Origin: Congeria kusceri
Taxonomy: Eukaryota; Mollusca; Bivalvia; Myida; Dreissenidae
Length of the DNA: 64,000 nucleotides
Reading direction: 5' to 3'
Assembly: GCA_027627225.1 (NCBI GenBank)
Contig: CM051034.1
Location: 10,046,761 to 10,110,760 of the forward strand
Under the pieces are notes generated by a model. That model saw only the letters and a program-made list of their open reading frames with translations, was not told the origin of the DNA and did not search any database. Below, piece after piece: positions 36,010 to 49,000 of this stretch. The position numbers were made by a program, and so were the translations under genes. Positions within the stretch are counted from its first letter, which is position 1; the number at the start of each line of letters is the position of its first letter.

Positions 36010-37960
36010 TTTGCACATAGGGACCCTCATAACCACACCTTTTCTTAAAGAGCATTCTAAGCTGAATTGATTTAAGCAATCAAAAGGGTATGTCATGTAT
36101 TATGTAAGAAAGAACTCGACACTAAACAAAGTTGACTGTTTTATCACCATCTTTTTAGCGGCTACTTTCTAGTTGAATGTAACCCGCCTCAGCGCAAGTG
36201 TCATAAGATAGTCTATAATCTTAAAACATATCAGTGATTTATTTTTGCATGCCAATGCTTACCCTACCAACATCTCCACAAAAGAATATCAAAGCAAGTT
36301 TCTAAACATAAAAACATGTCTTCGATTTAAACTTGTTGATTTATTTAGAGAGTACGTCGGGACGTGACTTATTTATTTAGTGTGTTGTGACCTAGAAGAC
36401 AACTGAAAGTTTAGATATCGCGAAAAAAAAACAATTCTACATAATTATTTACATATTTCTAATGTGTTTGCAAAATTTCAGACCGATCCACAAAGTAAAA
36501 ATGCTTGAAAACGCATTTGAGAATGATGCCTGATAAGCAATCTGGCTTGCATTTTCAGTGCTTTGATTATATGGGGTGCCTGAGTCCAATTGTGTACTTA
36601 ATTCATAGAAATAAGTTAAACTACTAGCATAGGTTTACATACTTTAATGCAATAGAAATAAATATTGTATAAAACGTGTTCATTTCTGGTTTTAGCATGA
36701 TTTAGTGTGCTGCAAGATTCACGAGACGGGTTTCATTACATTTTTTCTTTTTCTTTTTACCTGAATAAGCCGTTTTCGCTGTAAAATTCGTAATGCACAT
36801 TAAAATCATGATATTTATCGCATGTTTTGCATAAAACTTATTACAGCCAATAAAACCACACAGTAACATGGTGATTTTATGTACACATTGCCCCTTTAGT
36901 GCCGCTCCCTGTTTTGTGTTTAGGTTACAATATACTAACTCCAATCCTTATGTAATTTAATGTAAAATCGATAACCTTAACCAAAAATAAATGCAACATT
37001 TTGCACATAGGGACCCTCATAACCACACCTTTTCTTAAAGAGCATTCTAAGCTGAATTGATTTAAGCAATCAAAAGGGTATGTCATGTATTATGTAAGAA
37101 AGAACTCGACACTAAACAAAGTTGACTGTTTTATCACCATCTTTTTAGCGGCTACTTTCTAGTTGAATGTAACCCGCCTCAGCGCAAGTGTCATAAGATA
37201 GTCTATAATCTTAAAACATATCAGTGATTTATTTTTGCATGCCAATGCTTACCCTACCAACATCTCCACAAAAGAATATCAAAGCAAGTTTCTAAACATA
37301 AAAACATGTCTTCGAGTTAAACTTGTTGATTTATTTAGAGAGTACGTCGGGACGTGACTTATTTATTTAGTGTGTTGTGACCTAGAAGACAACTGAAAGT
37401 TTAGATATCGCGAAAAAAAAACAATTCTACATAATTATTTACATATTTCTAATGTGTTTGCAAAATTTCAGACCGATCCACAAAGTAAAAATGCTTGAAA
37501 ACGCATTTGAGAATGATGCCTGATAAGCAATCTGGCTTGCATTTTCAGTGCTTTGATTATATGGGGTGCCTGAGTCCAATTGTGTACTTAATTCATAGAA
37601 ATAAGTTAAACTACTAGCATAGGTTTACATACTTTAATGCAATAGAAATAAATATTGTATAAAACGTGTTCATTTCTGGTTTTAGCATGATTTAGTGTGC
37701 TGCAAGATTCACGAGACGGGTTTCATTACATTTTTTCTTTTTCTTTTTACCTGAATAAGCCGTTTTCGCTGTAAAATTCGTAATACACATTAAAATCATG
37801 ATATTTATCGCATGTTTTGCATAAAACTTATTACAGCCAATAAAACCACACAGTAACATGGTGATTTTATGTACACATTGCCCCTTTAGTGCCGCTCCCT
37901 GTTTTGTGTTTAGGTTACAATATACTAATTCCAATCCTTATGTAATTTAATGTAAAAGCG
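36010..37960. repeat. recent single-monomer duplication
   Basis: Two adjacent 990-bp monomers share private variants, for example GATAGTCTATAATC and GAGTACGTCGGGACGTGAC. They differ at only a few bases, so they are a young doublet within the array. Confidence 0.8.
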
Positions 37961-40600
37961 ATAAATTTAACCAAAAATAAATGCAACATTTTGCACATAG
38001 GGACCCTCATAACCAAACCGTTTCTTAAAGAGCATTCTAAGCTGAATTGATTTAATCAATCAAAAGGGTATGTCATGTATTATGTAAGAAAGAACTCGAC
38101 ACTAAACAAAGTTGACTGTTTTATCACCATCTTTTTAGCGGCTACTTTCTAGTTGAATGTAACCCGCCTCAGCGCAAGTGTCATAAGGTATTCTCCAATC
38201 TTAAAACATATCAGTGATTTATTTGTGCGTGCCAATGCTTACCCTACCAACATCACCACAAAAGAATATCAAAGCAAGTGTCTAAACATAAAAACATGTC
38301 TTCGAGTTAAACTTGTTGATTTATTTACAGAGTACAGCCCTACGTGACTTATTTATTTAGTGTGTTGTGACCTTGAAGACAACTTAAAGATTAGATATCG
38401 CGAAAAAAACACAATTCTACATCATTAGTTACATACTTATAATGTGCATGCAAAATTTCAGACCGATCCACAAAGTAAAAATGCTTGAAAACGCATTTGA
38501 GAATGATGCCTGATAAGCAATCTGGCTTGCATTTTCAGTGCTTTGAGTATATGGGATGCCTGAGTCAAATTGTGTACTTAATACATAGAAATCAGTCAAA
38601 CTACTAGCATATGTTTACATACTTTAATGCAATAGAAATAAATATTGTATAAAACGTGTTCATTTCTGCTTTTAGCATGATTTAGTGTGCTGCAAGATTC
38701 ACAAGACGGGTTTCATTACATTTTTTCTTTTTCTTTTCACTTGAAAAAGCCGTTTTCGCTGTAAAATTCGTAATGCACATTAACTCATGATATTTATCGC
38801 ATGTTTTGCATAAAACTTATTACAGCCAATAAAACCACACAGTAACATGGTGATTTTATGTACACATTGCCCCTTTAGTGCCGCTCCCTGTTTTGTGTTT
38901 AGGTTACAATATACTAATTCCAATCCTTATGTTATTTAATGTAAAAGCGATAAATTTAACCAAAAATAAATGCAACATTTTGCACATAGGGACCCTCATA
39001 ACCACACCATTTCTTAAAGAGCATTCTAATCTGAATTGATTTAAGCAATCAAAAGGGTATGTCATGTATTATGTAAGAAAGAAGTCGACACTAAACAAAG
39101 TTGACTGTTTTATCACCATCTTTTTAGCGGCTACTTTCTAGTTGAATGTAACCCGCCTCAGCGCATGTGTCATACTGTAGTCTCCAATCTTAAAACATAT
39201 CAGGGATTTATTTGTGCATACCAATGCTTACCCTACCAACATCTCCACAGAAGAATATTAAAGCAAGTGTCTAAACATAAAAACATGTCTTCGAGTTAAA
39301 CTTGTTGATTTATTTAGAGAGTACAGCCCTACGTGACTTATTTATTTAGTGTGTTGTGACCCTAGAAGACAACTTAAAGTTTAGATTTCGCGAAAAAAAA
39401 AAATATTCTACGTCATTATTTACATATTTCTAATGTGCTTGCAAAATTTCAGACCGATCCACAAAGTAAAAATGCTTGAAAACGCATTTGAAAATGGTGC
39501 CTGATAAGCAATGTGGCTTGCATTTTCAGTGCTTTGATTATATGGGGTGCCTGAGTCAAATTGTGTACTTAATCCATAGAAATGAGTCAAACTACTAGCA
39601 AATGTTTACATACTTTAATGCAATAGAAATAAATATTGTATAAAACGTGTTCATTTCTGGTTTTAGCATGCTTTAGTGTGCTGCAAGATTCACAAGACGG
39701 GTTTCCGTATTTTTTTTGTGTTTTTTTACCTGAATAAGCCGTTTTCGCTGTAAAATTCGTAATGCACATTAAACTCATGATATTTATCGCATGTTTTGCA
39801 TAAAACTTATTACAGCCAATAAAACCACACAGTAACATGATGATTTTATGTACACATTGCCCCTTTAGTGCCGCTCCCTGTTTTGTGTTTAGGTTACAAT
39901 ATACTAATTCCAATCCTTATGTAATTTAATATAAAAGAGATAACTTTAACCAAAAATAAATGCAACATTTTGCACATAGGGACCCTCACAACAATACCTT
40001 TTCTTAAAGAGCATTCTAAGCTGAATTGATTTAAGCAATCAAAAGGGTATGTCATGTATTATGTAAGAAAGAACTCGACACTAAACAAAGTTGACTGTTT
40101 TATCACCATCTTTTTAGCGGCTACTTTCTAGTTGAATGTAACCCGCCTCAGCGCAAGTGTCTTAAGGTAGTCTCCAATCTTAAAACATATCAGTGATTTA
40201 TTTGTGCATGCCAATGCTTACCCTACCAACATCTTCACAAAAGAATATCAAAGCAAGTGTCTAAACATAAAAACATGTCTTCGAGTTAAACTTGTTGATT
40301 TATTTAGAGAGTACAGCCCTACGTGGCTTATTTATTTAGTGTGTCACAACCTAGAAGACAACTTAAAGATTAGATATCGCCAAAAACATAACAATTCGAC
40401 ATCATTATTTGCATATTTCTAATGTGCATGCAAAATTTCAGACCGATCCACAAAGTAAAAATGCTTGAAAACGCATTTGAGAATGATGCCTGATAAAGCA
40501 AGTGTCTAAACATAAAAACATGTCTTCGAGTTAAACATGTTGATTTATTTAGAGAGTACAGCCCTACATGACTTATTTATCTAGTGCGTTGTGACCTAGA

Positions 40601-42095
40601 TGGCTAAGTTTCGTTACTTTCTATCGGCAATTTTAAACGAGCTTGAAATACAAGTACTTCTTTTCATGTCGTTGTAATATCGTTCCGCCTTTCATTCAAC
40701 CTTTGTCTTGTCTGTTTATATGCATGCTTGCCATTGCAGTATAAATTGTAGTTTTGTAAAAAGCTCACCCTGTTTAACTGTTTGTCTATTTCGGATACTC
40801 GGATAAGTGTTCAGGAACTAATTCAGTGTAAGCAGTTAATGCGTCTTGGTAGTTAATTTGATTTCGAATAATGCTCAAAATACCAATCACGTTACTATAC
40901 ATTAAGTTTGTGTTGAAGTAAAAAGTATTTCAGCAAAAGTAAATGTGTATTGCATCACCATCTTAGAATTATTACATTTGGAAATACGTTAACAATGTAG
41001 ATCTAGTTATTTGTAATTGATGCTATTAGAATTTACTGTATAATTCTTGTTTTTGTATTTATTTTCAGGTTGCTGATTCATTTAGAAATTGTTGGATTAA
41101 TTTTGTGTGCATGGCTGGCCAACTGTACTGACAATTCAAAGGATCTTGAAATTGACTGTTATATATATTTAAAAAAAAAAAAAAAGTTCTTCTGCACAAG
41201 TGTTGTTTTTTATTTATGTTTCATTATTACCAGTATTAATTAACAAATCATATACACCTTAGGTATTATGATTAAGGTTGAAAAGTTGGCGTGCCTTACA
41301 GAGAAAGGAAATTGCAATTAATTTATACAATTAATGAAAATGCCTTGAAACTTATAGCTGAAACACTGTACATGTCACTCTTATTACTGTGATATGACTG
41401 GAAATATTGACTAAATCATTTGATGTATAACACTTATGCCAGCGTATAAGTGATATTATTTGGGCATACATATAATTAACAAATTTTAATTACACTGTTT
41501 AAACCTTTATTTGATATATAGTTTCAAATCAAACAAATAATAACACAGTTAATTCACACATATTCTAAACCAAACATCTACATATATATTTCTGGTTAAT
41601 AATAACACAATGGTAATGTACATAAGTGCAATAAATGTTCTCCAGTGAAATACAATTGTCAATTTATTGCATACAATATATTTTAAAGACTGAACATGTT
41701 TACTTTCAGAATAAATGTATACATGTAAAATATTATTTATATATATTTGCAAATCAACCATTTCAACTGTATACAAATAATGGGCATATTCCTAAAGTAA
41801 ACTATCTACATTAAAATCTTCACTGAAATAATTTGATGCAGGCTCAGGCAATGCACACCATCAAACAAATCAGTACTACATAATTGAACATATTTAAATT
41901 TAATTGCTCAATGTTCTCTAAAGCTACAGATAAAAGTAATTAAATTATCATTTTAAACATATAAGTTTCCTTTCACCTTGCAAATGTACAACAGATTCTT
42001 GGGGTATGTTACAAAGTATGTAAGATGTCCTCATTATTCCTTTGTTTGCCACACACTGTTAATATTCAAATTTTATAACTTACTCATATATAATT
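40601..42095. other. spacer beyond the satellite
   Basis: No supported gene. On the plus strand an acceptor-like TATTTATTTTCAG near 41070 is followed by about 100 nt and then a run of A at 41170-41184, which could be the end of a non-coding transcript or a retroposed copy. The rest is AT-rich. Confidence 0.3.
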
Positions 42096-42197
42096 TTTAT
42101 TGTAGAAAGTTGTTTTTTTACATTTGACATTTTATAATCTCATGATAAATCCGCTAGATACCATAGTAATCACACAGATGAATAGCGAAATTTTTGT

Positions 42198-42730
42198 TTA
42201 TGAACTTTCTTGTCTTGTGCAGTTGGAAGAGAACAGTATAACACATGTTGGGGCTTTTTTCTGTTCTTTCTTACTGTTGTACTGATGCTTTGGAGTGGAA
42301 ACTTCACACTGAAACAATATAACAGTTTAAATAAATTATTAATATTAATAAATTAATCATGTATTTATTTATAGTTTGTTAGACCAATTCATATTATTTA
42401 AATAAGGATAATGGTCTTTATTAACATAAGATTGAAATGTATTATTTATTGTAAATTATTTAAAATAATAGAACAGTGTATTTTAAGATCTATAAATAAG
42501 CATTACTAAATTTCTGGTGTATTTTTTTATCAATAGTAAACAACACGTTCGAATATCCGAAATATACGTATGAATGTTCAGACAGGTTATTCAATTGATA
42601 TACATTCAACGAGATTTAAATCACTAAAAGATCAGGCAAAACGAACGCAAACAATTTAAAAAAAACTATGTTTTTATGTATGGCATACCGTTTGTCTGCC
42701 ATATTGTATTGTCCATGAGTAATCGGCCAT
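42198..42730 (-). CDS. candidate two-exon micro-gene, 50 aa, unknown
   Basis: Exon 1 (42689-42730) starts at ATG in a good context (CCATGG) and encodes MADYSWTIQYGRQT to a GTATGC donor in phase 0. Exon 2 (42198-42308) follows a TATATTGTTTCAG acceptor and encodes 36 residues starting CEVSTPKHQYNSKKEQKK, then TAA. AATAAA lies at 42096-42101. On the minus strand a palindromic TGACGTCA (42739-42746) and CCAAT (42733-42737) sit just upstream of the ATG. That is very close, so the true transcription start, or start codon, may differ. The product is short, basic in the middle and has four cysteines. No family is recognised. It could equally be a non-coding RNA exon pair or chance. Confidence 0.35.
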
Positions 42731-42760
42731 GGATTGGTTGACGTCAGACTAAACGGAGAC
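42731..42760 (-). promoter_or_regulatory. CRE palindrome plus CCAAT box
   Basis: TGACGTCA at 42739-42746 and CCAAT (minus strand) at 42733-42737 form the pair TGACGTCAACCAAT directly upstream of the micro-gene ATG. Motif identity is read from the sequence; function is inferred. Confidence 0.4.
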
Positions 42761-43574
42761 AGGGCATTTCGTCCCCAAGACATTTCCACCCTGGACTTTG
42801 TCTTTAAAGCGGTTAAATCAAATGTTGATAAAGTTAGGTTCTAATAGCTGGTTTTTATGGAAAATGGATTAATTAATTTATGCATTTAAATTCGTTTATC
42901 AAATGCATTAATGAGCACTTAAAGATGAGCACATTTCTATAATATGTTTCTTATTTCCATGTTCGTTGTTTGCACATATGCAAATGAATTTAATGTGCGC
43001 TTTGATGCAAGTTCATATTAATTATAGTTATCATGTAATTAAATAATTAAACTGTATCATTGTGTGGCTTTTCTGTTATATCATTTATATAGTTATGTAT
43101 GGACTTGACATTCATGTGTAAGAACTTTTACAAATAATTATTGATGCATTTTGTCACCAATACTGATAATATTACATATCACCCAGTGGCGATCCACCCC
43201 AAATTACACATGGTAGACTTTTATCAAGATAAGCATGCATAATTACATCACGGTATCCGGAGAAAAGCCCCTTGCTCAAAAGCCCACATTGTTCAATCTA
43301 CCAAGGGGTTTATGTCCACTCTGTCAAATATACCAAGGGGCTTATGTCCATGTGTGCATTTTTAGACCAGAGTTTTTCACAGATTTTCGGATTTTTTAAA
43401 TGTCGCTGAACGTTTAAAATGCATAAACTAAAGCATTGGACTTAACAACTCAAATTAAAGCTTTTGGGTCAACACCAAAGTACATTGTAGTGGTACATAT
43501 AATTGGTGAAACGGAACGCACTTTGGTAATATTTTTTACATCCACATTTTGACAATTTCAGACGATATCAAAAT
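42761..43574. other. spacer with a short duplicated phrase
   Basis: ACCAAGGGG(T/C)TTATGTCCA is repeated at about 43301 and 43333. No gene or RNA was recognised. Confidence 0.35.
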
Positions 43575-43830
43575 TCATTATTATCATCATCATCATCAGA
43601 TCATATTTATTATCATCTGATCATCACCAACAGCACCATTATCATCGGATTATCATCATCAGATAATCATCATTATCATCAGCGTCATCATCATCAGATC
43701 ATTATTATTTTATCAAATTATAATAATCATCATCAGATCATCACCATCATCATCATTTTCATCATCATTGTCGTCGTCATTATCATCCTTATCATCAGCA
43801 TTATCAGATTAAAATCATCATCATTTTTCC
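43575..43830. repeat. degenerate (ATC)n microsatellite tract
   Basis: About 250 bp dominated by ATC/ATT trinucleotides with recurring CATCAGATCAT phrases. Confidence 0.85.
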
Positions 43831-44183
43831 AACCATCAAATTTTAAGTCAATTGAAAAAAAGAAAGCCACATCAAAACTAAAATTTTGAAAATAGAAGAG
43901 TGATAATTTATTAATACTATATAAATATGTTATGACTTGAAAGAGTTCGTCTTTTGACAGAGTGTTCCGAATTTCGACACCCCCAAAATGTTTTTAAAAA
44001 CATAACACGAACGTGGAGCTTTAGGGTATTTTCCAATAAACATTTTCTTTTTAATAAAGAGCAAAATTCATAGTATGAACATGTGAAAAGAGAGCAAAAA
44101 ACATTAGCAGTCAATTTCGATGTCCATCAATTTTATCCAAATTACAAGCAAAATTCACAGTAAAAGGGATACTCAGTATAGAG

Positions 44184-44338
44184 GATATTTGTTTAATGCA
44201 GTGTAAGATCGTATTTAATTTCATGAGTGGCCATAGAAACTATATTTTCACGAGTGGCGCAGCCACGTGTGAAAATATCTAGTTTGTATGACCACGAATG
44301 AAATAAAATACGATCTTACAAAGTATTAAACAAATTTT
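44184..44338. repeat. long hairpin, part of a foldback MITE
   Basis: Two arms of about 75 nt pair across a 3-nt centre. The outer part is ATTTGTTTAATGCAGTGTAA with its partner TTACAAAGTATTAAACAAAT, and the centre is GTGGCGCAGCCACGTG. A TGACGTCATTATGATTCG segment near 44432, also seen in the 5.6-5.9 kb foldback as GTGACGTCATTATAATGCG, suggests one family extending to about 44770. Confidence 0.65.
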
Positions 44339-45417
44339 CTTTTTTTTTCATGCTTTTGAACGATAAATTAAAAAAATGCGCGATATATGTTGAAGCGTCA
44401 CATGTTTTCTGTACTATAACGTCATACATATGACGTCATTATGATTCGAAATTGTCGATCACTGTTGTGGTGCAAAAATAGTGCCACTCCTTACTGCGTC
44501 GTTGTCGCTTAATTATATCTGTATTGAATTTTATTATGTGTTTTGTGTTGTTTAAAAAGGCCGATGTTTACACTGACGATTAGGGTATTCACATACTTTC
44601 AAAAAATAAACATTAAAACAAAGTTAGAAGTAGTTCCATATAACCAAGAGTGAAATGATCAAGCGTTATAATTTCACTCGACCTAGAGTGAAATGATCGG
44701 GTTATCATTCACTGGTATTTCCCACTCATTCACCGCATAGCATGAAATAAAACTTCATTTCAAACTAGAGCGGGCGGAAGATATAATTAGCTACATGTAT
44801 TCAAATAATATTTACAAGAGCAGGAATTATTTTACAGAAAGTGAATTATGCGGAAAAAAATAAAACGGTTGTGTAAGTAACATTTATGCATAGTGAATCG
44901 TCATATATAAATTGTTCAAAACAGCTAGATCTATAACATTGAAGACCGAACAAAGCATTAATTTGGTCAATGCTTTCTAAAATCCTTTGTATCTCCAGCA
45001 CTACGGATATACTTGTACAGTGTATATGTATTTTAAGTATTTTTAGAGGGCGGTCGCTGAATCCGCCATTGTATTCTTTTTGCATTATTTCCCGTCACAT
45101 GGTCATGTAGCCCAGTTAGATAGATCTACTAAATTTATAGAAAAAACAACAACAACAAACAAACTTTTAACCTGTACATTACGTATTTATTAATAACCGC
45201 TTAGTATTCAAACCAATACAATTTGCAAAACATACATAATAATTACAACAGGTAAAATGTCAATAAACTTAACACCTTGACAAAGGTCTATGTGCACAAA
45301 AATATTTTCTAGAACTAGTCCGAATGTCCAGAAGCCAACACCGGAATACCAGTTTTGACGGTTTTCCAACCGTCTATGAAATGCACGTACTGCTTAAGGA
45401 GTACCATGTCTACGTTT

Positions 45418-45895
45418 AAAAGTGCGTGGTCTGTGATTTATGCGATGTTTCATTCAGTAGTGCGAGGTCTGTAGTTTATGCATGACACGCGATGTTTCAT
45501 TCAGAAGTGCGTGGTATGTGGTTTATGCGATGTTTCATTCAATAGAGCGTGGTCTGTGGTTTATGCATGAGACGCGATGTTTCGTTCAGAAGTGCGTCTC
45601 TGTGGTTTATGCAGGAGACGCGATATTTCGTTCAGAAGTGTGTGGTCTGCAGTTTATGCAGGAGACGCGATATTTCGTTCAGAAGTGTGTGGTCTGTAGT
45701 TTATGCAAGAGACGTGATATTTCGTTCAGAAGTGCGTGGTCTGGGGTTTATGCAGGAGACGCGATATTTCGTTCAGCTGTGCGTGGTCCGTAGTTTATGC
45801 AGGAGACGCGATATTTTGTTCAGAAGTGTGTGGTCTGTGGTTTATGCAGGTGACGCAATGTTTTGTTCAGAAATGCGTGGTCTGTGGTTTATGCA
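45418..45895. repeat. 47-bp minisatellite, about 10 copies, at the 3' end of the PDZ gene
   Basis: The unit contains TTTATGCAGGAGACGCGATA and TTTCGTTCAGAAGTGCGTGG and is spaced 47 bp (for example 45634, 45681, 45728, 45775). The last copy on the right overlaps the final codons and stop of the predicted PDZ-gene exon, so the array probably arose from coding/3'-UTR sequence. Plus-strand frames here are shadows of the repeat. Confidence 0.9.
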
Positions 45896-46016
45896 GCAGC
45901 AATTTCATGCTGACACGATGTTTCTCTGCGTATACTTTGTCCACGACGGCCATCACCTCGTCCCTGGTGAACCCCTCCACCCTGTGGCGGTCCACGCCTA
46001 GTATCACCATGCCAAC
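45867..46016 (-). CDS. PDZ gene, terminal exon F
   Basis: Acceptor TTTATTGCAG, 49 codons from VGMVILGVDRHRVEGFTRDE to HKPQTTHF, then TGA. The last eight residues and stop fall in the end copy of the 47-bp minisatellite. The true end could differ if a splice donor (AAA|GTATAC at the VDKVY codons) is used. Confidence 0.72.
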   Translation of the reverse strand, partial: VGMVILGVDRHRVEGFTRDEVMAVVDKVYAEKHRVSMKLLLHKPQTTHF

Positions 46017-49000
46017 CTGCAATAAAATACAACCACAAACATGAATGCGTCTCTTATATTACCTGAAAATCAGTACATACGGTTTTTCATCTCAATTATT
46101 TTCTTAACTATAAAGTGACTGCATTATAGATATTTGATTGCAATTATTTTCTAAATTAACCCGTATAAATGGCCATACCCACCAGCAATAGAACCTAAAA
46201 CACGTACGTCGCGGAGCATGACGCGAAGTTAACCAAGTTCTTATATGTACATGTTTTGTACGTTCTTATATCTACATATTTGAACATTATATTGAATTTA
46301 AAATATTCACTTTACACAAAGTTATTACATGTATAATATATTTTCTGCTTTCATTGCACAACACAAACAATGGCAGACTTATCTTGAGCAGTTGTTGCTA
46401 CAATGTAGTTTTATAAGTAATTGTTAAATAATTTGTAAATGTATTTCTCAAAATATGCTTTGTTTTCGTGGTGATTAAGCCATAAGACGTTATCATGTAG
46501 TTTAAATAAAACAAGAAATGTCTTTAAAAAACGACAATCGGCGTTGACATCAATATTGAGATATCATTTTTACCCTAAACATAATATAAGAGGGCCAAGA
46601 TGATCGGTTACGTGGCTTCTCAGACCCCAGATGTTTCGGTCCCCACTTAGACAAGGCGACTTCTCGGACCCCAGATTTTTTGAGCACCATAAGAAAACTT
46701 ATCAGATCCCAAAATTAATGTTTGCTTAATTCAATAATATGTGTACCGTGAATAAAGCGATCATACCGCCCAGGTTTTCACCAATGATACATGAATAGCC
46801 TAAATAATTTACGTTAACATCATTATTATATAAATTTGTCAGTCAAATTTAACAAATTAACAATGTACGAAAATAATTGCGGGAATGAATGAAAATTATT
46901 TTGTATCAGACGCGTATAGTTATTCAGATCTTAATTACTATACCATACCTTCATCTTGAAGTTATCTATGCATAATACATACACATTTCAAAGTCAACTT
47001 ATCATTTATACCGTGTATCCTAATGAAAAGCAATCTTCAGAGAACATTAGGCGCATTTGAAATAATGATGACTTCCATTTTTGATAACACAAACATAAAA
47101 TTTCATTAGACTATGACGATTTAAAATTATATTCGGTAGGAATATGATGTATCTCAAGGGTTTCTGCTTATAATTGGTATTGCAAATAATGTATTAATGC
47201 TACGCAAATGAAGTAAAATTAACATGAATAACATTTCGACGTATTCCGCCACATTTTATTTATTGACATATATCTTTTTACAGGTTGATTAACATCTACA
47301 CGAGAAGTTGATAGAAATGTGCAATTATATTTAATTCTTAATAGAACGCAACCACGATTCAATTTCAAACTAGAACTTTGTCACATGGGTGACAGCGGGC
47401 CCCGATTGATAGCATTTTTGAAGGTAGGGGTCATCCAGTTAACTAGTTCATGTCAGCAATTCCATCTATGTCAAAGATTACCTAAAGCTTCGTGGAATAT
47501 ATATTAGTACATGCATGTTTACATTGATAACCAATAAGTGTAGAATATCTGAGAAACACAATACCTAATGCAATATAAACAAAACTTCCGAATGTGGGAG
47601 ACAAATTTACCATCTTTACGCACAACCACATATTACCCTCAACAATGAAGACAAGTTTCAAGAAAGTCTGTTGGAAATTGTAGGAGGAGTTGCATTCACA
47701 AGGAATTTTCCCTCTATATTCATTACAATAGCTCGATCTGTTATTGAGTAATTGAGAAGAAAACGTTTTTCTATTTTTAGTAACGGTGACCTTGACCTTG
47801 ATCCCATCCACCCCCTATGCAATCCCAAGCGATGTCTTGATAAAATGTATCTATGTTTGAAGTTGAATTATAATAGCTCAATTCATTCTCAAGTAATTGA
47901 GCGGAAACCGGTTTTTTATTTTTTGTAACGGTGACCTTGACAGTGACCCCATCCACCCCCATGTAATCCCAAGCCAGGTCTCGATATAAGGTATCTATAG
48001 ATGAAGTTTCATTAAAATATTTCAATTCATTCTCAAGTTAGAGAGCTGAAACCAAAAGTTTACTCCGCCTGAAAATGAAAAATTAACAAAGGGCAATAAC
48101 TCCAGAATTATGAAGTGCAGAGTAACGGTTCTTGTGCACTGCACTTCTCCTCAATGAGATCTGTCCACCTATGAAGTTTCAAGTTTATACCTCTTATAGT
48201 CTAAGAGTTATGCTCCAGGCAAAAATGAAGTATGAAAAATTAACAAAGGGCAATAACTCCAGAACCATGAAATGCAGAGTAATGGTTCTTGTGCATTGCA
48301 CTTCTCCTTAATTACATCTATCCACCCATGAAGTTTCAAATTAATAGCTTAAACGGTTTTGAAGTTATGAAAGAAAAACATGAAAATGTGGACGGACGGA
48401 CGGACAGACAGGGTGATTACTATCGGGCACCCTCAAAAAATTTGCGGGGCCCTAATTAACATGCACAATATTTAAAGTTTAATTTTTTTCCCCATATATT
48501 GAAATATTCGCTCTTATGATTCTCTAGACGCTAATTGATGCATGTATATTATAACAGCTATACACCGGCAGCTAAACGCGCGTTAATTTTATAATGACCT
48601 TGAGTGTGTTGAACTCGAGAGAATCAATTGTTATTTATAGAGCGTACCGCAAGGCTAAACAAAACAGTGGATTAATTCTGAGAACGAATATAATATTCTG
48701 TTCTTGACATACAATGAGAAAATATGTTCATAATTATGTTATTAGCATTCAATTTCCCGCTGCATAATTATCGCAAGAAATCTAGGTCAAAAGTGATCTT
48801 AGACAGCTACGCCGAAAAAACAACAAAAACAGTAAGGGCCACCAGCCTCTGCTCATAATCCCTAAACATCAAACATCACAAATAAGTAAGTCTGCTAGAT
48901 ATACTGGTAATGGAACTTCTCGTATTCCGACAAAGTTTACTGAAATGTATTCATTTAAAGGGACTTGTTCACAGATTGGGACATTTTTTGAAGTGTGTCA

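Larger units (their letters stand above)
20312..40600. repeat. satellite array, about 990-bp monomers, about 20.5 copies
   Basis: Monomers begin TTTTTAGCGGCTACTTTCTA and recur at about 984-993 bp. Starts fall near 20312, 21303, 22293, 23285, 24283, 25273, 26263, 27254, 28240, 29229, 30219, 31211, 32195, 33185, 34177, 35161, 36153, 37143, 38133, 39122 and 40112. All copies are head to tail. The last one jumps at about 40494 (GATGCCTGATAA to AGCAAGTGTC) and ends near 40600. Monomers 1-5 carry GTTTTGATATCGCG, and later ones mostly GTTTAGATATCGCG. A T-rich/A-rich tract of variable length lies in each unit. The minus-strand frames of up to 80 codons start at TTG, not ATG, and are not treated as genes. 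Confidence 0.97.

Noticed and set aside
20312..40600. Repeated 60-80 codon minus-strand frames in each 990-bp monomer as a gene family
   Set aside because: The frames start at TTG with no ATG in place. Monomers differ by many amino-acid changes and some by frame breaks, and the A-rich tail encodes only Lys runs.
20312..40600. CENP-B-box-like motif in the monomer (TTCACAAGACGGGT)
   Set aside because: Spacing between TTC(G) and CGGG is two bases short and the essential G is missing.
45482..46044. Overlapping plus-strand frames of 102-150 codons
   Set aside because: Products of the 47-bp tandem repeat and the antisense of PDZ exon F.
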